Shown: positions 34,606 through 44,324 of the stretch, one piece after another
How the letters are laid out: each line of letters begins with the position of its first letter
How positions within the stretch are numbered: the first letter of the stretch is position 1
NCBI GenBank assembly: GCA_910580075.1
Contig: CAJTVR010000011.1
Coordinates: 21,144 to 78,848 of the forward strand
DNA length: 57,705 bases
Source: an uncultured Eubacterium sp.
GTDB taxonomy: Bacteria; Bacillota; Clostridia; Lachnospirales; Lachnospiraceae
Direction of reading: 5' to 3'
The notes under the pieces: model-generated
Seen by the model: the letters and a program-made list of their open reading frames with translations, nothing else
What the model was told of the DNA's origin: nothing
The model's database searches: none
Position numbers and translations under genes: made by a program

Positions 34606-34644
34606 TTTCCTTCTCCCTTTTCTTATATAAACTAACTAATCCTT

Positions 34645-37113
34645 TTATTTCAGCAGCTCTATCCGCCTAAGCGAAAAATCCTGATACCGTCTAGTCAGAT
34701 TCGGATTGTAATACGGGTCTCCCGCACTGATGATGTCCGCATACCTTGTAGTAAACAGGTCTACTTCCCGCTGGTAGCGCGCCAGCTTCTCAGCCGTATC
34801 CTCAGCTCCCCTTGATTTATACTCATAATGATGCAGCATAGCAAAAGGATTGTATACCACAAGCCTTCCCGTACGCCGTACTTTCAGACAGTAATCGATA
34901 TCGTTGTAAGCAACCTGCAGATTTTCGTCCATTCCGCCGGTTTCTTCAAATACGCTCTTTTTCGTCATCAGACATGCAGCTGTCACGGCGCTGTAATCCT
35001 GTGGACAGATAATGCGGTTCTGATAGCCTCCGTTTTCCTTTGGAAAGCCCTGGAAGCCCTCTCCGCAGATACCGCCAAGCCCGATAATTACCCCGGCATG
35101 CTGTATCGTGTCATCAAAATAAAAAAGCCTTGCTCCGCAGATGCCTACATCTTCCCTCATACAGTATCCAAGCATCTCTTCTATAAAATCCGGTGTGATT
35201 ACTTCCGTATCATTGTTCATCAAAAGGATATATTCCCCTTTGGAATGTGCTGCGCCGAAATTAGTAATTTTTGAATAATTAAACGCCTCTTTCCAATAGA
35301 CAATACGTATTCTTGGGTCCTGCTCCTGCAGTTTTTTATAATATTCAAATGTACTTTCCTGTGTACTGTTATTTTCAATAATTACAATTTCATAATTCGA
35401 ATAGGTGCATTTTGACAGAACCGACTGCACACAGGTATCCAGATCGTCAATATGGTCTTTATTCGGAATGTTAATCGACACCATAGGCGTTTCATCCCAG
35501 TGGTAGACCGTATGGTAAATCCCCGGTATCCCGGAAGGTTTTGCCGAGGCAGGTATGCCGAGACGTTTATAATGGGCATTGATGACCACATCCCCGGCGT
35601 AACGGGACTGTCTGCTGTTTTCCCTGGCATGATACAGCACCCTTTGCAGATGTCCGATGCACCCGGCCGATTCCACAGCCCGGAAATAATAATCATAGGA
35701 AGCGTCTTCTCCATAAGACGGATTCCACGGGCCTGCTTTTTTTACAAGATCTTCTCTCAGCAGCACCAGATGTCCCAGATAATTCATCCCGCGCAGCATA
35801 TCTATATTAAAGTCTGATTTAAATACCGGTTCCCGGTAAGTCTTGCCGTCTTCCGATATCTGGTCTTCATCCGTATAGCACATATCCATTTCAGGATTTC
35901 GCTCAAACAGGCTGACACAGCTGTAAAGTGCATCCGGTTCCAGTGCATCAGATGCCGATAAAAATGCCACCCATGCCTGAGCGCCTCCTGCCGGCTGGTT
36001 CTGTGCTTCTGCAGACGTCTGCATATCCTGTATAGCCGCACTCAGCGCCTGAGCCGTTTTCTGCTGGCAGCTTTCCCTGGCCTGGGCTGAGGCAATCAGC
36101 AGCCTGTCCTCCGGAATCTGCGCACGGAGCTTTTCCCTGAGTTTTTCTTCCTCATCCGCACTGCAGGCAAGCACCCATTTCCAGTTCCCGTAGGTCTGTT
36201 TTTTCATCGAAAGCACTGTGCCCGCAAAATGAAGCTGGTCCTGATAAGGAGTGATCACATACACCAGGGGAGAGAATATCCGCGTTTCCTGCCTCTGACG
36301 CTCGAACTCCTTTTCTGAAGGCATATTCTTCCTGCGCCATTTCATATAGCTTCCGGTATCCCCAATCAGCTCATACAGTTCATTCACCGCGCGCTTAAAT
36401 GCTTTTTTCACTCCGTTGCGCTTTAAAAAATAACCGGCTTTTTTCATGTACAGCCTGACACGGTTTTTGTCGACTGCACTGAATGTACGCATGACAGAAT
36501 ATTCTCCATTAGTGATCTGCAGTACCATTTTCTTTCTGCCCGTAACCGGAACTGTCACACTGAAACCGCTGTTATAAAGCGAGTCTGTTTCGCGGTGTTC
36601 CAAAACTACGTCCGGCTTCGGGAAATGGCTGACTTCACATTTCATCGGAACATTTGCCTTGTCAAATACGTTGATTTTAATAGGCTTTTTGGAAGCGGCC
36701 CAGCCTGTGACCACACAGCTGGCACCTGCCGTCTGGATACTGGTAATCCGGAAATTCAGCTGGCCCTGTATCCTTCGAAGCAGAGCCGCACGCCGTTCAA
36801 ACACATGCCTGCCGTCTGCCAGACACAGCTTCAGCCGTCGGTATCCGGACAGATTTCCCGGCAGCTTTGCAATAATGACATATTCTTTTGCAACTTCCAT
36901 GTCAAATTTCGCATACTTCTGCCTGACAGAATCGTCTTCAAAACACAGAACCCTGGTTTCCAGCTTTTCATGGTCCAGATATACTGCAAACAGATCCTGC
37001 GCCTTCGTATCATCCGCCGGACTGCTGCCTTCAAACCAGCCAGTCAGCACATAGCTGTCTTTGTCCGCAATATGGAAATGTCCTTCCCGTACTACAAATC
37101 TATTGTCATTCAT
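34645..37113 (-). CDS. large two-domain family 2 glycosyltransferase
   Basis: The 822-aa product has a beta-rich N-terminal region (about 1-215) of unknown function and a basic helical linker (about 218-280). A first GT2 domain (about 285-530) has the YTDEDQISEDGKTYREPVFK motif seen in multidomain rhamnan and capsule transferases. A second GT2 domain (about 545-800) has SINIPNKDHIDDLD, IIENNSTQEST and LMNNDTEV. Two catalytic domains in one chain suggest addition of two residues per repeat, or polymer extension; this is inference. The ATG at 37113 is chosen because AAGGG, overlapping the rmlB stop codon, lies 8 nt upstream; a TTG two codons earlier is poorly spaced. Confidence 0.9.
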   Translation of the reverse strand: MNDNRFVVREGHFHIADKDSYVLTGWFEGSSPADDTKAQDLFAVYLDHEKLETRVLCFEDDSVRQKYAKFDMEVAKEYVIIAKLPGNLSGYRRLKLCLADGRHVFERRAALLRRIQGQLNFRITSIQTAGASCVVTGWAASKKPIKINVFDKANVPMKCEVSHFPKPDVVLEHRETDSLYNSGFSVTVPVTGRKKMVLQITNGEYSVMRTFSAVDKNRVRLYMKKAGYFLKRNGVKKAFKRAVNELYELIGDTGSYMKWRRKNMPSEKEFERQRQETRIFSPLVYVITPYQDQLHFAGTVLSMKKQTYGNWKWVLACSADEEEKLREKLRAQIPEDRLLIASAQARESCQQKTAQALSAAIQDMQTSAEAQNQPAGGAQAWVAFLSASDALEPDALYSCVSLFERNPEMDMCYTDEDQISEDGKTYREPVFKSDFNIDMLRGMNYLGHLVLLREDLVKKAGPWNPSYGEDASYDYYFRAVESAGCIGHLQRVLYHARENSRQSRYAGDVVINAHYKRLGIPASAKPSGIPGIYHTVYHWDETPMVSINIPNKDHIDDLDTCVQSVLSKCTYSNYEIVIIENNSTQESTFEYYKKLQEQDPRIRIVYWKEAFNYSKITNFGAAHSKGEYILLMNNDTEVITPDFIEEMLGYCMREDVGICGARLFYFDDTIQHAGVIIGLGGICGEGFQGFPKENGGYQNRIICPQDYSAVTAACLMTKKSVFEETGGMDENLQVAYNDIDYCLKVRRTGRLVVYNPFAMLHHYEYKSRGAEDTAEKLARYQREVDLFTTRYADIISAGDPYYNPNLTRRYQDFSLRRIELLK

Positions 37114-37124
37114 AGGCAAAGCCC

Positions 37125-38207
37125 TTATTTTCCTTCATACATTTCTTCATAATATTTTTGATAGCCGCCGCTGGTAACATCTGCCATCCACTCTTCATGT
37201 TCGAAGTACCAGGCAATGGTTTTCCTGATTCCTTCTTTAAACATTGTTTCCGGTTCCCAGCCGGTTTCTGCCTTAATCTTATCCGGTGCAATCGCATAGC
37301 GCCGGTCATGTCCTTTGCGGTCTTCCACATAAGTGATTAAATCTGTGCTGACCAGTTTTTTACGCTCGTCACCTTCCGGCAGCATCTCCTGCAGTGTTTC
37401 CAGTATCGTATGAATAATCTCTATATTCTGCTTTTCATTATGGCCCCCGATATTATATGTCTCACCAGGCCGGCCCTGTTCCTGCACCATATCAATCGCT
37501 TTCGCATGATCGTCTACATACAGCCAGTCGCGGACATTTCTGCCATCCCCGTATACCGGCAGCTTTCTGCCATGCAGCGCATTGTTAATAATCAGCGGAA
37601 TCAGCTTCTCCGGGAACTGATAAGGCCCGTAATTATTTGAGCAGTTTGTAATATTAGCCGGAAAATGATACGTGTCAATATAGGATTTTACCAAAAAGTC
37701 AGAAGAAGCCTTGCTGGCACTGTACGGACTGTGCGGCGCATACGGCGTCGTTTCGTAAAAATAACCGCCGTCTTCTTCCAGAGAACCATATACTTCATCT
37801 GTGGAAACATGCAGGAATTTTTTCCCCTGCGGATAAGTGCCGTCCGGCTGTTCCCATGCTGCTCTTGCGCAGTTTAACATCACGGCCGTACCAAGTACAT
37901 TCGTACGGACAAAAACTTCCGGATTGCTGATGCTGCGGTCTACATGGGATTCCGCTGCAAAGTGCACAACACGGTCGATATCATTTTCCGCAAAAATCTG
38001 CTGTATTGCCTGTTTATCGCAGATATCCGCCCTGATAAATGTGTAATTCGCCCGTTCCTCCACACCTTTTAAATTCTTCAGATTTCCCGCATAAGTGAGC
38101 GCATCGACATTTATAATGCGGATTTCATCCCCATATTTACGGAACATATAATGAATATAATTTGATCCAATAAATCCGGCCCCGCCTGTTACTAAATAAG
38201 TTCTCAT
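37125..38207 (-). CDS. rmlB: dTDP-glucose 4,6-dehydratase
   Basis: Second step of dTDP-L-rhamnose synthesis: an NAD-dependent extended SDR converting dTDP-glucose to the 4-keto-6-deoxy sugar. The 360-aa product starts MRTYLVTGGAGFIGSNYI and has the active-site STDEVYG, the YSASKASSD (YxxxK) motif, NCSNNYGPYQFPEKLIP and GDGRNVRDWLYVDDH. Slightly long C-terminus, otherwise standard. GAGGAG lies 12 nt before the ATG. Its stop codon forms part of the ribosome binding site of the downstream double GT2 gene, so translation is coupled. Confidence 0.97.
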   Translation of the reverse strand: MRTYLVTGGAGFIGSNYIHYMFRKYGDEIRIINVDALTYAGNLKNLKGVEERANYTFIRADICDKQAIQQIFAENDIDRVVHFAAESHVDRSISNPEVFVRTNVLGTAVMLNCARAAWEQPDGTYPQGKKFLHVSTDEVYGSLEEDGGYFYETTPYAPHSPYSASKASSDFLVKSYIDTYHFPANITNCSNNYGPYQFPEKLIPLIINNALHGRKLPVYGDGRNVRDWLYVDDHAKAIDMVQEQGRPGETYNIGGHNEKQNIEIIHTILETLQEMLPEGDERKKLVSTDLITYVEDRKGHDRRYAIAPDKIKAETGWEPETMFKEGIRKTIAWYFEHEEWMADVTSGGYQKYYEEMYEGK

Positions 38208-38278
38208 AATTTTTTGATTCTCCTCTTTTCTCTGACAGATTTATAAGCCTTTTTCCTTCAATAGTTCCTTTTCTTTCT

Positions 38279-39121
38279 CTAAAGAATTTCCTTCATATAG
38301 ACACTTAATGCATCCTGCCAGTCCTTCATCCGAAAATCCGTTGTCATCCGGAGCATCTGATTATCCAGCACAGAATACGCCGGCCGTTTTGCCGGTGCCC
38401 CGAACTCCTCCGTCGAAATATGCTCCACTGCCGTCGTCTTTCCTGCCTTTTTAAAAATTGTTTCTGCAAATTCTGCCCAGCTGCACTCTCCTTCGCAGGT
38501 GCCATGGAATATGCCGTAGTTTTCTGTCGGCTCCAGTACATGCATCATTTTTGCCAGTTCCTCTGCACTTGTAGGGGTTCCAGTCTGGTCTCCTACCACG
38601 CGCACACAGTCATTTGATTCTGCCAGGCGAAGCATGGTTCCTACAAAATTTTTGCCTTCCCCATACATCCAGGCCGTTCTTATAATAAAATAACGCTCTG
38701 CAAAATCCCGCACATACTGCTCTCCTGCCAGCTTTGTACTGCCATAGACGCTCTGCGGGCCAGGGATGTCAGTTTCTGTATAAGGTCTGTCAGTTTCGCC
38801 GGAAAAAACATAGTCCGTCGATATCTGGAACAGTTTTGCTCCCGTTTCGCGCGCAGCAATGCTCAGATTTCTAGGGCCTAACGCATTCACACAGAAGGCT
38901 TTTTCATACTCCGTCTCGCATAAATCTACAGCCGTCATCGCTCCGCAGTTCATTATTACATCCGGTTTTTCAGCCCTTACAAACTTCATGACCGCATCCA
39001 GATCTGTAATATCCAGCTGCTCAGTATCCGTATTGATAATTTCAGCCGGCTCGTTTTTATACTCCCGGTTCAGGGCATGTCCCAGCTGCCCGCCGCATCC
39101 GGTAATTAACAGTTTTTTCAT
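38279..39121 (-). CDS. rmlD: dTDP-4-dehydrorhamnose reductase
   Basis: Last step of dTDP-L-rhamnose synthesis, NAD(P)H-dependent reduction to the end product. The 280-aa extended SDR has GCGGQLGHAL, the family motif INTDTEQLDITD, STDYVFSGETDRPYTETD and the catalytic YGSTKLAGEQ. It starts one base after the HPr stop codon, with GGAGAA from the HPr C-terminal codons as ribosome binding site, so HPr and RmlD are translationally coupled. It leads the polysaccharide portion of the unit. Confidence 0.97.
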   Translation of the reverse strand: MKKLLITGCGGQLGHALNREYKNEPAEIINTDTEQLDITDLDAVMKFVRAEKPDVIMNCGAMTAVDLCETEYEKAFCVNALGPRNLSIAARETGAKLFQISTDYVFSGETDRPYTETDIPGPQSVYGSTKLAGEQYVRDFAERYFIIRTAWMYGEGKNFVGTMLRLAESNDCVRVVGDQTGTPTSAEELAKMMHVLEPTENYGIFHGTCEGECSWAEFAETIFKKAGKTTAVEHISTEEFGAPAKRPAYSVLDNQMLRMTTDFRMKDWQDALSVYMKEIL

Positions 39122-39122
39122 T

Positions 39123-39389
39123 TTATTCTCCTAATCCTGATTCAATCAGAGCTACCATATCGTTCAAAGCCTTTTCCTCGTCTTCTCCTTCGCAGATCAG
39201 TTCAATTTCATCTCCGCTCTTAATACATGCCCCGAGCACACTCAGCACGCTTTTTGCATTGGCAATATTTTCGCCGCCATACTTAAACGTAATGACAGAG
39301 GCATAATCAATCGCACTCTTACACAAAACCCCTGCCGGGCGCAGATGCAGGCCCGTAGGGTTTTTTATCTTTACCTTTTGACTTACCAT
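39123..39389 (-). CDS. HPr-family phosphocarrier protein
   Basis: The 88-aa product keeps the PEP-dependent phosphorylation site (His15 in GLHLRPAGVL) and a regulatory serine (Ser47 in NAKSVLSVLG), so it looks like a functional HPr rather than a His-less Crh. HPr relays phosphate from enzyme I to sugar permeases, and its Ser-phosphorylated form is a catabolite co-repressor. No ptsI or PTS permease gene is adjacent; instead it lies between glmM and rmlD, 12 nt after glmM and 1 nt before rmlD. That position suggests either an incidental location or a link between carbon status and amino-sugar or rhamnose flux; the sequence alone does not decide. Confidence 0.92.
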   Translation of the reverse strand: MVSQKVKIKNPTGLHLRPAGVLCKSAIDYASVITFKYGGENIANAKSVLSVLGACIKSGDEIELICEGEDEEKALNDMVALIESGLGE

Positions 39390-39401
39390 AATTCTCTACC
39401 C

Positions 39402-40751
39402 CTATAACATGATTTTTGTAATTAACTCTGCCAGATTTTCTGCTTCCTTTTGAATTTCTTTTTGATCTTTTCCTTCAATCATGACTCTTACAAGCGGTTC
39501 TGTACCGGATGGGCGGATTAACACCCTGCCTTCTCCATGAAATTTCTTTTCCAGATCACTGACGGCTTCTGCAATCTCTGTATATTCCATATAATGCTCT
39601 TTTTTATGATTCGGAACTTTGGCATTCACAAGTGCCTGCGGAAAGATTTCCATTACTGCGGCAAGCTCTGACAGCTTTTTCTTAGTATCTGTCATAACCT
39701 GTAATACATGCAGGGCACTTAACAGTCCGTCTCCTGTAGTATTATCATCGAGAAAAATAATATGCCCGGACTGTTCTCCTCCGATGTTATATCCATTTTC
39801 GCGCATATTTTCCAGCACATAACGGTCTCCTACTTTTGTCTTCTCTACATGTATACCGTTTTTCCTGCCCATTACCGTAAATCCAAGATTCGACATAACA
39901 GTAACTACAATCGTATCTTTTTTCAGCGTCCCTTTCTGCTTCATATAATTGCCGCAGATTGCCATCAGCTGGTCGCCGTCCACAATATTTCCCTGTTCAT
40001 CCACCGTCAGAAGACGGTCAGCGTCACCGTCAAATGCCAGGCCGATATCCGCTTTCTCATAAACTACCCTGGCGCGCAGTTCATCCATATGTGTAGAGCC
40101 GCAGTTTGCGTTGATGTTTGTTCCATCCGGATGTATGTGAATCGGAATCAGTTCTGCACCAAGCTCCCGCAGCGTTTTTACAGATGTATAATAAGCTGCT
40201 CCTTCCGCACAGTCTGCTACGATTTTTAATCCGCTTAAGTCCACCGGCACGCATTTTTTTACAAATTTTACATATTCATCCCTGATATCAAACCGGTAAT
40301 CAATCCTGCCCACACCAGAGCCGACCGGAAGCGTGACATCTTTCATATGGTTTTTAATCATCGCTTCAATTTCATCTTCAAGTTCATCAGACAGCTTATA
40401 CCCGTCCCCGTTAAAAAACTTGATGCCGTTAAATTCCATCGGATTATGGGATGCAGAAATCATAACTCCCGCATCTACTTTATGCCTTCTTGTCAGATAG
40501 GCAACCGCAGGTGTAGGCAGTACGCCTACATATATGGCATTTGCGCCCACCGAACAAATTCCCGCCATCAATGCGCTTGCAAGCATTCCGCCTGATATAC
40601 GCGTGTCGCACCCTACGATCAGTGTAGGCTGGTGTTCCTGTTCCCTTGTCAGTACATATGCGCCAGCCTGGCCTAGCTGTGTTGCCAGTTCAATTGTAAG
40701 TTCTGCTCCTGCAACACCCCTGACACCATCTGTTCCAAACATTCTGCCCAT
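39402..40751 (-). CDS. glmM: phosphoglucosamine mutase
   Basis: Converts glucosamine-6-phosphate to glucosamine-1-phosphate on the way to UDP-GlcNAc. The 449-aa product has MFGTDGVRGVAG at the start, the phosphoserine loop ISASHNPMEFNGIK, the metal-binding loop AFDGDADRLLTVD, the sugar loop GGEQSGHIIF and the phosphate loop RPSGTEPLVRVMIEG. GGAGG precedes the ATG. It follows ybbR and cdaA as in Bacillus. GlmM is known to be bound and inhibited by CdaA-type cyclases in other Firmicutes, so the neighbourhood has functional meaning. glmS, often adjacent, is here about 20 kb downstream in the same orientation. Confidence 0.98.
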   Translation of the reverse strand: MGRMFGTDGVRGVAGAELTIELATQLGQAGAYVLTREQEHQPTLIVGCDTRISGGMLASALMAGICSVGANAIYVGVLPTPAVAYLTRRHKVDAGVMISASHNPMEFNGIKFFNGDGYKLSDELEDEIEAMIKNHMKDVTLPVGSGVGRIDYRFDIRDEYVKFVKKCVPVDLSGLKIVADCAEGAAYYTSVKTLRELGAELIPIHIHPDGTNINANCGSTHMDELRARVVYEKADIGLAFDGDADRLLTVDEQGNIVDGDQLMAICGNYMKQKGTLKKDTIVVTVMSNLGFTVMGRKNGIHVEKTKVGDRYVLENMRENGYNIGGEQSGHIIFLDDNTTGDGLLSALHVLQVMTDTKKKLSELAAVMEIFPQALVNAKVPNHKKEHYMEYTEIAEAVSDLEKKFHGEGRVLIRPSGTEPLVRVMIEGKDQKEIQKEAENLAELITKIML

Positions 40752-40830
40752 TTTATTTTTCCTCCAAATCTACCCTTATGATATATGATTCTGCCTTATA
40801 ATTTTCATATAGTTCCCATCCGGACGCTGG

Positions 40831-42285
40831 CTATTCTTCTTCTGATCCGGTTTCTTCATCCGGCTCTGCAGCCCTTTCGTCTGTATCTGCTCTCTGATTT
40901 GCATCCGGTTCCTGACTGTCGTCTATGTCTGTATCCGTGTCTTCATCCGGCTCATTGCCTGGATTATCCTCATTCTGGCCAGAGCTGTCTTCTTCCCCGT
41001 TATCACTGCCCAAAGATGCATCAGGTTCATCCCCGTCACTGTTTTCAGAAGAAATGGTAAAGGATATCACCGTTTCTCCTACAATATACTTATTATCCAG
41101 CACCAGCTGCAGTTCTTTTACATGTCTTCCAGGTGCCAGTCCGCTGACATCCAGTACCGGACGCAGAGCACCTGTCGTCAGCTTATCCAGGTCATCTGTC
41201 AGGCCGTATACTTCAATCTCCGCATTCCGCTCATTAAAATCCAGCCTGTATTTTTCAGGCAGATCATCCACACGGATATTTCTGACCGGAATGGTAAACA
41301 CTCTGCGCTCTAACTGCTCTACATCGATTTTTACCGTAACCGTTGCTTCCACCGAATTTTCCAGTGTCACACCGCTCGGCAGATACTGGTTGATATCCAC
41401 TTTCTGCTCAAATTTTTCGTCTGCGCCTTTCACGCTGATTACGCCTTCCGGTATAACAACCGCACTGATTGAGTTTAAGATCTCAGACCTGCCTTTGATC
41501 GTAACCTCTTTCGGATCTGTATCCGCCGAAATCACCTCAAAACCCTCTGCCGGTTTTCCGCTGTAATTTACTTTTACCGGAACTGTCTTTTTTGACACGA
41601 TGTTTGCTTTTACCGTAACGATATCCAGACTAAGCGACAGCCGCGTAGTGTCTACGGCTTCGCCTTCTTCATCATAGAGCACCGGAACCACGCTGTCCGA
41701 AATATCTGTACTCATATCGGACACATCTATAGCCGCTTTGACCGAATCAATCTGTGATACAACAGTCTTTGGCCCGGACACCCACAGCCGGTTCGGCTCT
41801 ACTGTCAGAGACCCGAGCGCATACCCGTCAGCCGGCTTCCCCTGAGGATTTGGCTGAATCATAAATGCCTGCCGCATCAAATCTTCCAGCGTCACCTTCA
41901 GCTCACGTGTGCGCTTTGAAATCGTAAGCTGGCTGGAATGGCGCAGCGCTGTAATCTCCACCGGTACTACATTTCCATCTTCCTGCTGTATCAGCTGGCT
42001 CATATCAGCCGTTGCTTTAAAATCTGAACCGCTTAGTTCTTCTACAATGCTCCGGTTTCCCAAAACACTAAATGTCACATTTGCTGAATCAGCCTCTATT
42101 TCATAATATTTATTCATTGCAGTAACAGCCTCTTCATTTTCGGCTGTTACTGCAATTGTAAAACGTCTGGTTATAGGAGGATCGTTCAGATTCACGACTG
42201 CCATCCACATCGTGACTGCAAATAACAGGGCAAGCAGTTTCAGGCCCAGATTTCTAGTCAGCATTTTTACGACGTTTCTTAGCAT
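40831..42285 (-). CDS. cdaR: YbbR-domain protein (CdaA regulator)
   Basis: Extracytoplasmic regulator of the membrane-bound diadenylate cyclase CdaA. The 484-aa product has one N-terminal helix (about 14-33, LGLKLLALLFAVTMWMAVV), then four YbbR-type beta repeats (roughly 50-135, 140-225, 230-310, 315-400). The tail from about 405 is highly acidic, dominated by Asp, Glu, Ser and Gly, and has no fold I recognise. That tail is longer than in Bacillus CdaR and could bind cations or cell-wall material. AAAGGAGG lies 7 nt before the ATG, inside the end of cdaA, which it overlaps by 32 nt, so the two are coupled. Confidence 0.93.
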   Translation of the reverse strand: MLRNVVKMLTRNLGLKLLALLFAVTMWMAVVNLNDPPITRRFTIAVTAENEEAVTAMNKYYEIEADSANVTFSVLGNRSIVEELSGSDFKATADMSQLIQQEDGNVVPVEITALRHSSQLTISKRTRELKVTLEDLMRQAFMIQPNPQGKPADGYALGSLTVEPNRLWVSGPKTVVSQIDSVKAAIDVSDMSTDISDSVVPVLYDEEGEAVDTTRLSLSLDIVTVKANIVSKKTVPVKVNYSGKPAEGFEVISADTDPKEVTIKGRSEILNSISAVVIPEGVISVKGADEKFEQKVDINQYLPSGVTLENSVEATVTVKIDVEQLERRVFTIPVRNIRVDDLPEKYRLDFNERNAEIEVYGLTDDLDKLTTGALRPVLDVSGLAPGRHVKELQLVLDNKYIVGETVISFTISSENSDGDEPDASLGSDNGEEDSSGQNEDNPGNEPDEDTDTDIDDSQEPDANQRADTDERAAEPDEETGSEEE

Positions 42286-43174
42286 TCTTTAGCCTCCTTT
42301 GCAGTGACTGCAGACGTGTTTCTTCCGTTTCTGCATTTTGAATGAGTTTAAGCTGCTCCCGCAGTCCATCCTGTGTCAGGCTGCGGTATATTACCCCGCC
42401 TTTAGCGGCAGATACCGCTCCGGTTTCTTCTGATACAATAATCGTTAAAGAATCGCTGACTTCACTGATGCCAATGGCCGCACGGTGTCTCGTTCCCAGC
42501 TCTTTGCTGATCGACATGCTGTCAGACAGCGGAAGGTAACACGTTGCAGCCACCACACGGTCGCCCCGGACGATTATTGCTCCGTCATGAAGGGGTGTAT
42601 TTTTCTCAAATATATTGATTAACAGCTGGCTTGTAAGAATGGAATCCAGCTCTATTCCGGTACGCTCATATTCTGACAGCACAATATCCTGTTCCAGGAC
42701 AATCAGCGCCCCTGTTTTCACTTTTCCCATTTCAAATGAAGCTTTCACAAGTTCATTGATCGTTCTGTCGGAAAATCTGCCTGTATCCTGCGCCATTCCA
42801 AAATCAAACAGAGCCGTAACAAATTTTTTCCGGCCCAGCTGGTCTAACGCTTTACGCAGTTCAGGCTGAAAAATAACTGCCAGCGCAATTAACGCAACAT
42901 TTACAGTCCTGCCGGCCAGCCAGAGTATGGTATTCATCTGGAATACAGCCGCAGCCAGTATAAAGATCAAAATCACAAGGATTCCTTTAAACAGCATCCA
43001 TGCACGTGTTCCCTTAATCCATACCAGCACATGATACAGCAAAAATGCGATGATAAAAATCTCTACTATGTCTGTTGTTTTTATTTTCTGCAGCGTAATC
43101 CAGAACATATACTTTTCTGCAAACCACTGTATTGTACTGATAAATGTCTGCACATTCACACATCCTTCCTTCAT
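42254..43174 (-). CDS. cdaA: membrane diadenylate cyclase
   Basis: Makes cyclic di-AMP from two ATP, a second messenger controlling potassium and osmolyte balance and wall homeostasis. Of up to 306 aa, the N-terminal part has three helices (about 35-53, 60-80, 85-103), followed by a coiled coil and the DAC domain with DGA (197-199) and GTRHRAAIG (227-235), both needed for catalysis. The start given is ATG 43174. A GTG at 43153 has AAGGAAGG 10 nt upstream and would give MQTFISTIQWF, which may be the true beginning. It is followed by ybbR and glmM, the conserved order in Firmicutes. Confidence 0.96.
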   Translation of the reverse strand: MKEGCVNVQTFISTIQWFAEKYMFWITLQKIKTTDIVEIFIIAFLLYHVLVWIKGTRAWMLFKGILVILIFILAAAVFQMNTILWLAGRTVNVALIALAVIFQPELRKALDQLGRKKFVTALFDFGMAQDTGRFSDRTINELVKASFEMGKVKTGALIVLEQDIVLSEYERTGIELDSILTSQLLINIFEKNTPLHDGAIIVRGDRVVAATCYLPLSDSMSISKELGTRHRAAIGISEVSDSLTIIVSEETGAVSAAKGGVIYRSLTQDGLREQLKLIQNAETEETRLQSLQRRLKNAKKRRKNAD

Positions 43175-43310
43175 CTGTCTCTTCCAGCCATACGGTTACA
43201 TTTTTACTGCTGCACCGGGTCTGCCACAGCACCGTGCTGCGGGCCGGACGGCATCCTGCCTGAGGCTATCCTTCTCCGTTATATGCAGACAGCTATACCG
43301 TCTGCCAGAG

Positions 43311-44324
43311 CTAATACTCTTCATCATCTACAGCAAGATCCATATCTTCCATAATTTCTTCACGTGTTACCGCACTCCTGTTTTCTCTGCGTTTCCTGCT
43401 GCCGCTGATTTTCTTGACTGTCTTTTCCCCTGTAGATACATACCGTTTTGGCACAGCCTTCACATAATAATAATATTCATCGTCTTCAAACTGAACGCGT
43501 TCGGTCCGCGTATAATCCAGGTCAAAGAAAAAGAACTGGATCATCAGCAGAATCAGGGCACTAATGCTGCATCCGGCAGTCAGCTGCACCGCCATGCTGC
43601 TCATGCCGATTTGTGTATAGCCGATAAAAAAACCAAGATACTGTATCAGCATTCCGGTTACAATCGCAAATGTCCATGCATGATCTACAGACAGCCTCCG
43701 GATCACATATACTACAAGCGTAACTGCTGCAAATATACCTATTACCAGATACATTTCGCGGTTTCCGGCAAACTGGTTGATAATTTCACGTAACTTGCTG
43801 AGAAAATCCTCGTCTTCACCCATAACTCCAAGACTGGTTTCGTTTGCCATAACACCTTTTAGAAAATAATACGTAATGATACCGCAGATTGTCGGTATCA
43901 CAGCCAGGGGCTGCTGCAGAAGTCCTCCCGCCACTGGCATAACATAGGGGATTCCCAGCATACATGCAGCCGGAGAAAGCAGTGCGTTATAGGCACAGCG
44001 CGGTGCAAATCTGAAATACAGCAGATACATGATCACAAACAGCACCAGCATCATAACACCTACCGGCAGCGATAAGGCATAGCAGTGCAGTGTAATCAGC
44101 ACACCGGCAGTCAGCAGCATAACTGCCACTGGCAGAATCGAACACGCCAGAGACAGTATAAGCAGCAGCGGTACACTGTTCAGCCTTTTCATATATCCTA
44201 TTTTTTGGTCAATCAGCAAAAAGACGGTCAGTGCCAGCAGAAATTTAATGACTGGCAGCAGATATGCCTCATATTTTCCGTAAAAGCTGCGAATCCTTTC
44301 CCTGAATTCCAGTATAAATGTCAT
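43311..44324 (-). CDS. polytopic membrane protein of unknown function upstream of cdaA
   Basis: I do not recognise a named family. The 337-aa product has about eight or nine hydrophobic segments between residues 20 and 265, including PVAVMLLTAGVLITLHCYALSL and a pair around 195-240. A cytoplasmic tail of some 65 residues is rich in Arg, Lys, Glu and Asp and ends in MDLAVDDEEY. A loop with ANETSLGVMGEDEDFLSKLREI lies between helices. It overlaps the upstream small membrane-protein gene by 4 nt (ATGA) and precedes cdaA by about 135 nt, in one transcription unit. Position suggests a link to c-di-AMP or envelope synthesis, but nothing catalytic is visible. Confidence 0.75.
   Translation of the reverse strand: MTFILEFRERIRSFYGKYEAYLLPVIKFLLALTVFLLIDQKIGYMKRLNSVPLLLILSLACSILPVAVMLLTAGVLITLHCYALSLPVGVMMLVLFVIMYLLYFRFAPRCAYNALLSPAACMLGIPYVMPVAGGLLQQPLAVIPTICGIITYYFLKGVMANETSLGVMGEDEDFLSKLREIINQFAGNREMYLVIGIFAAVTLVVYVIRRLSVDHAWTFAIVTGMLIQYLGFFIGYTQIGMSSMAVQLTAGCSISALILLMIQFFFFDLDYTRTERVQFEDDEYYYYVKAVPKRYVSTGEKTVKKISGSRKRRENRSAVTREEIMEDMDLAVDDEEY

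Noticed and set aside
40925..41566. 213-codon open frame on plus
   Set aside because: Antisense to ybbR; it has Ser/Pro-rich shadow composition and no ribosome binding site. Similar shadows opposite uvrA, recD2 and the glycosyltransferases were dropped for the same reason.
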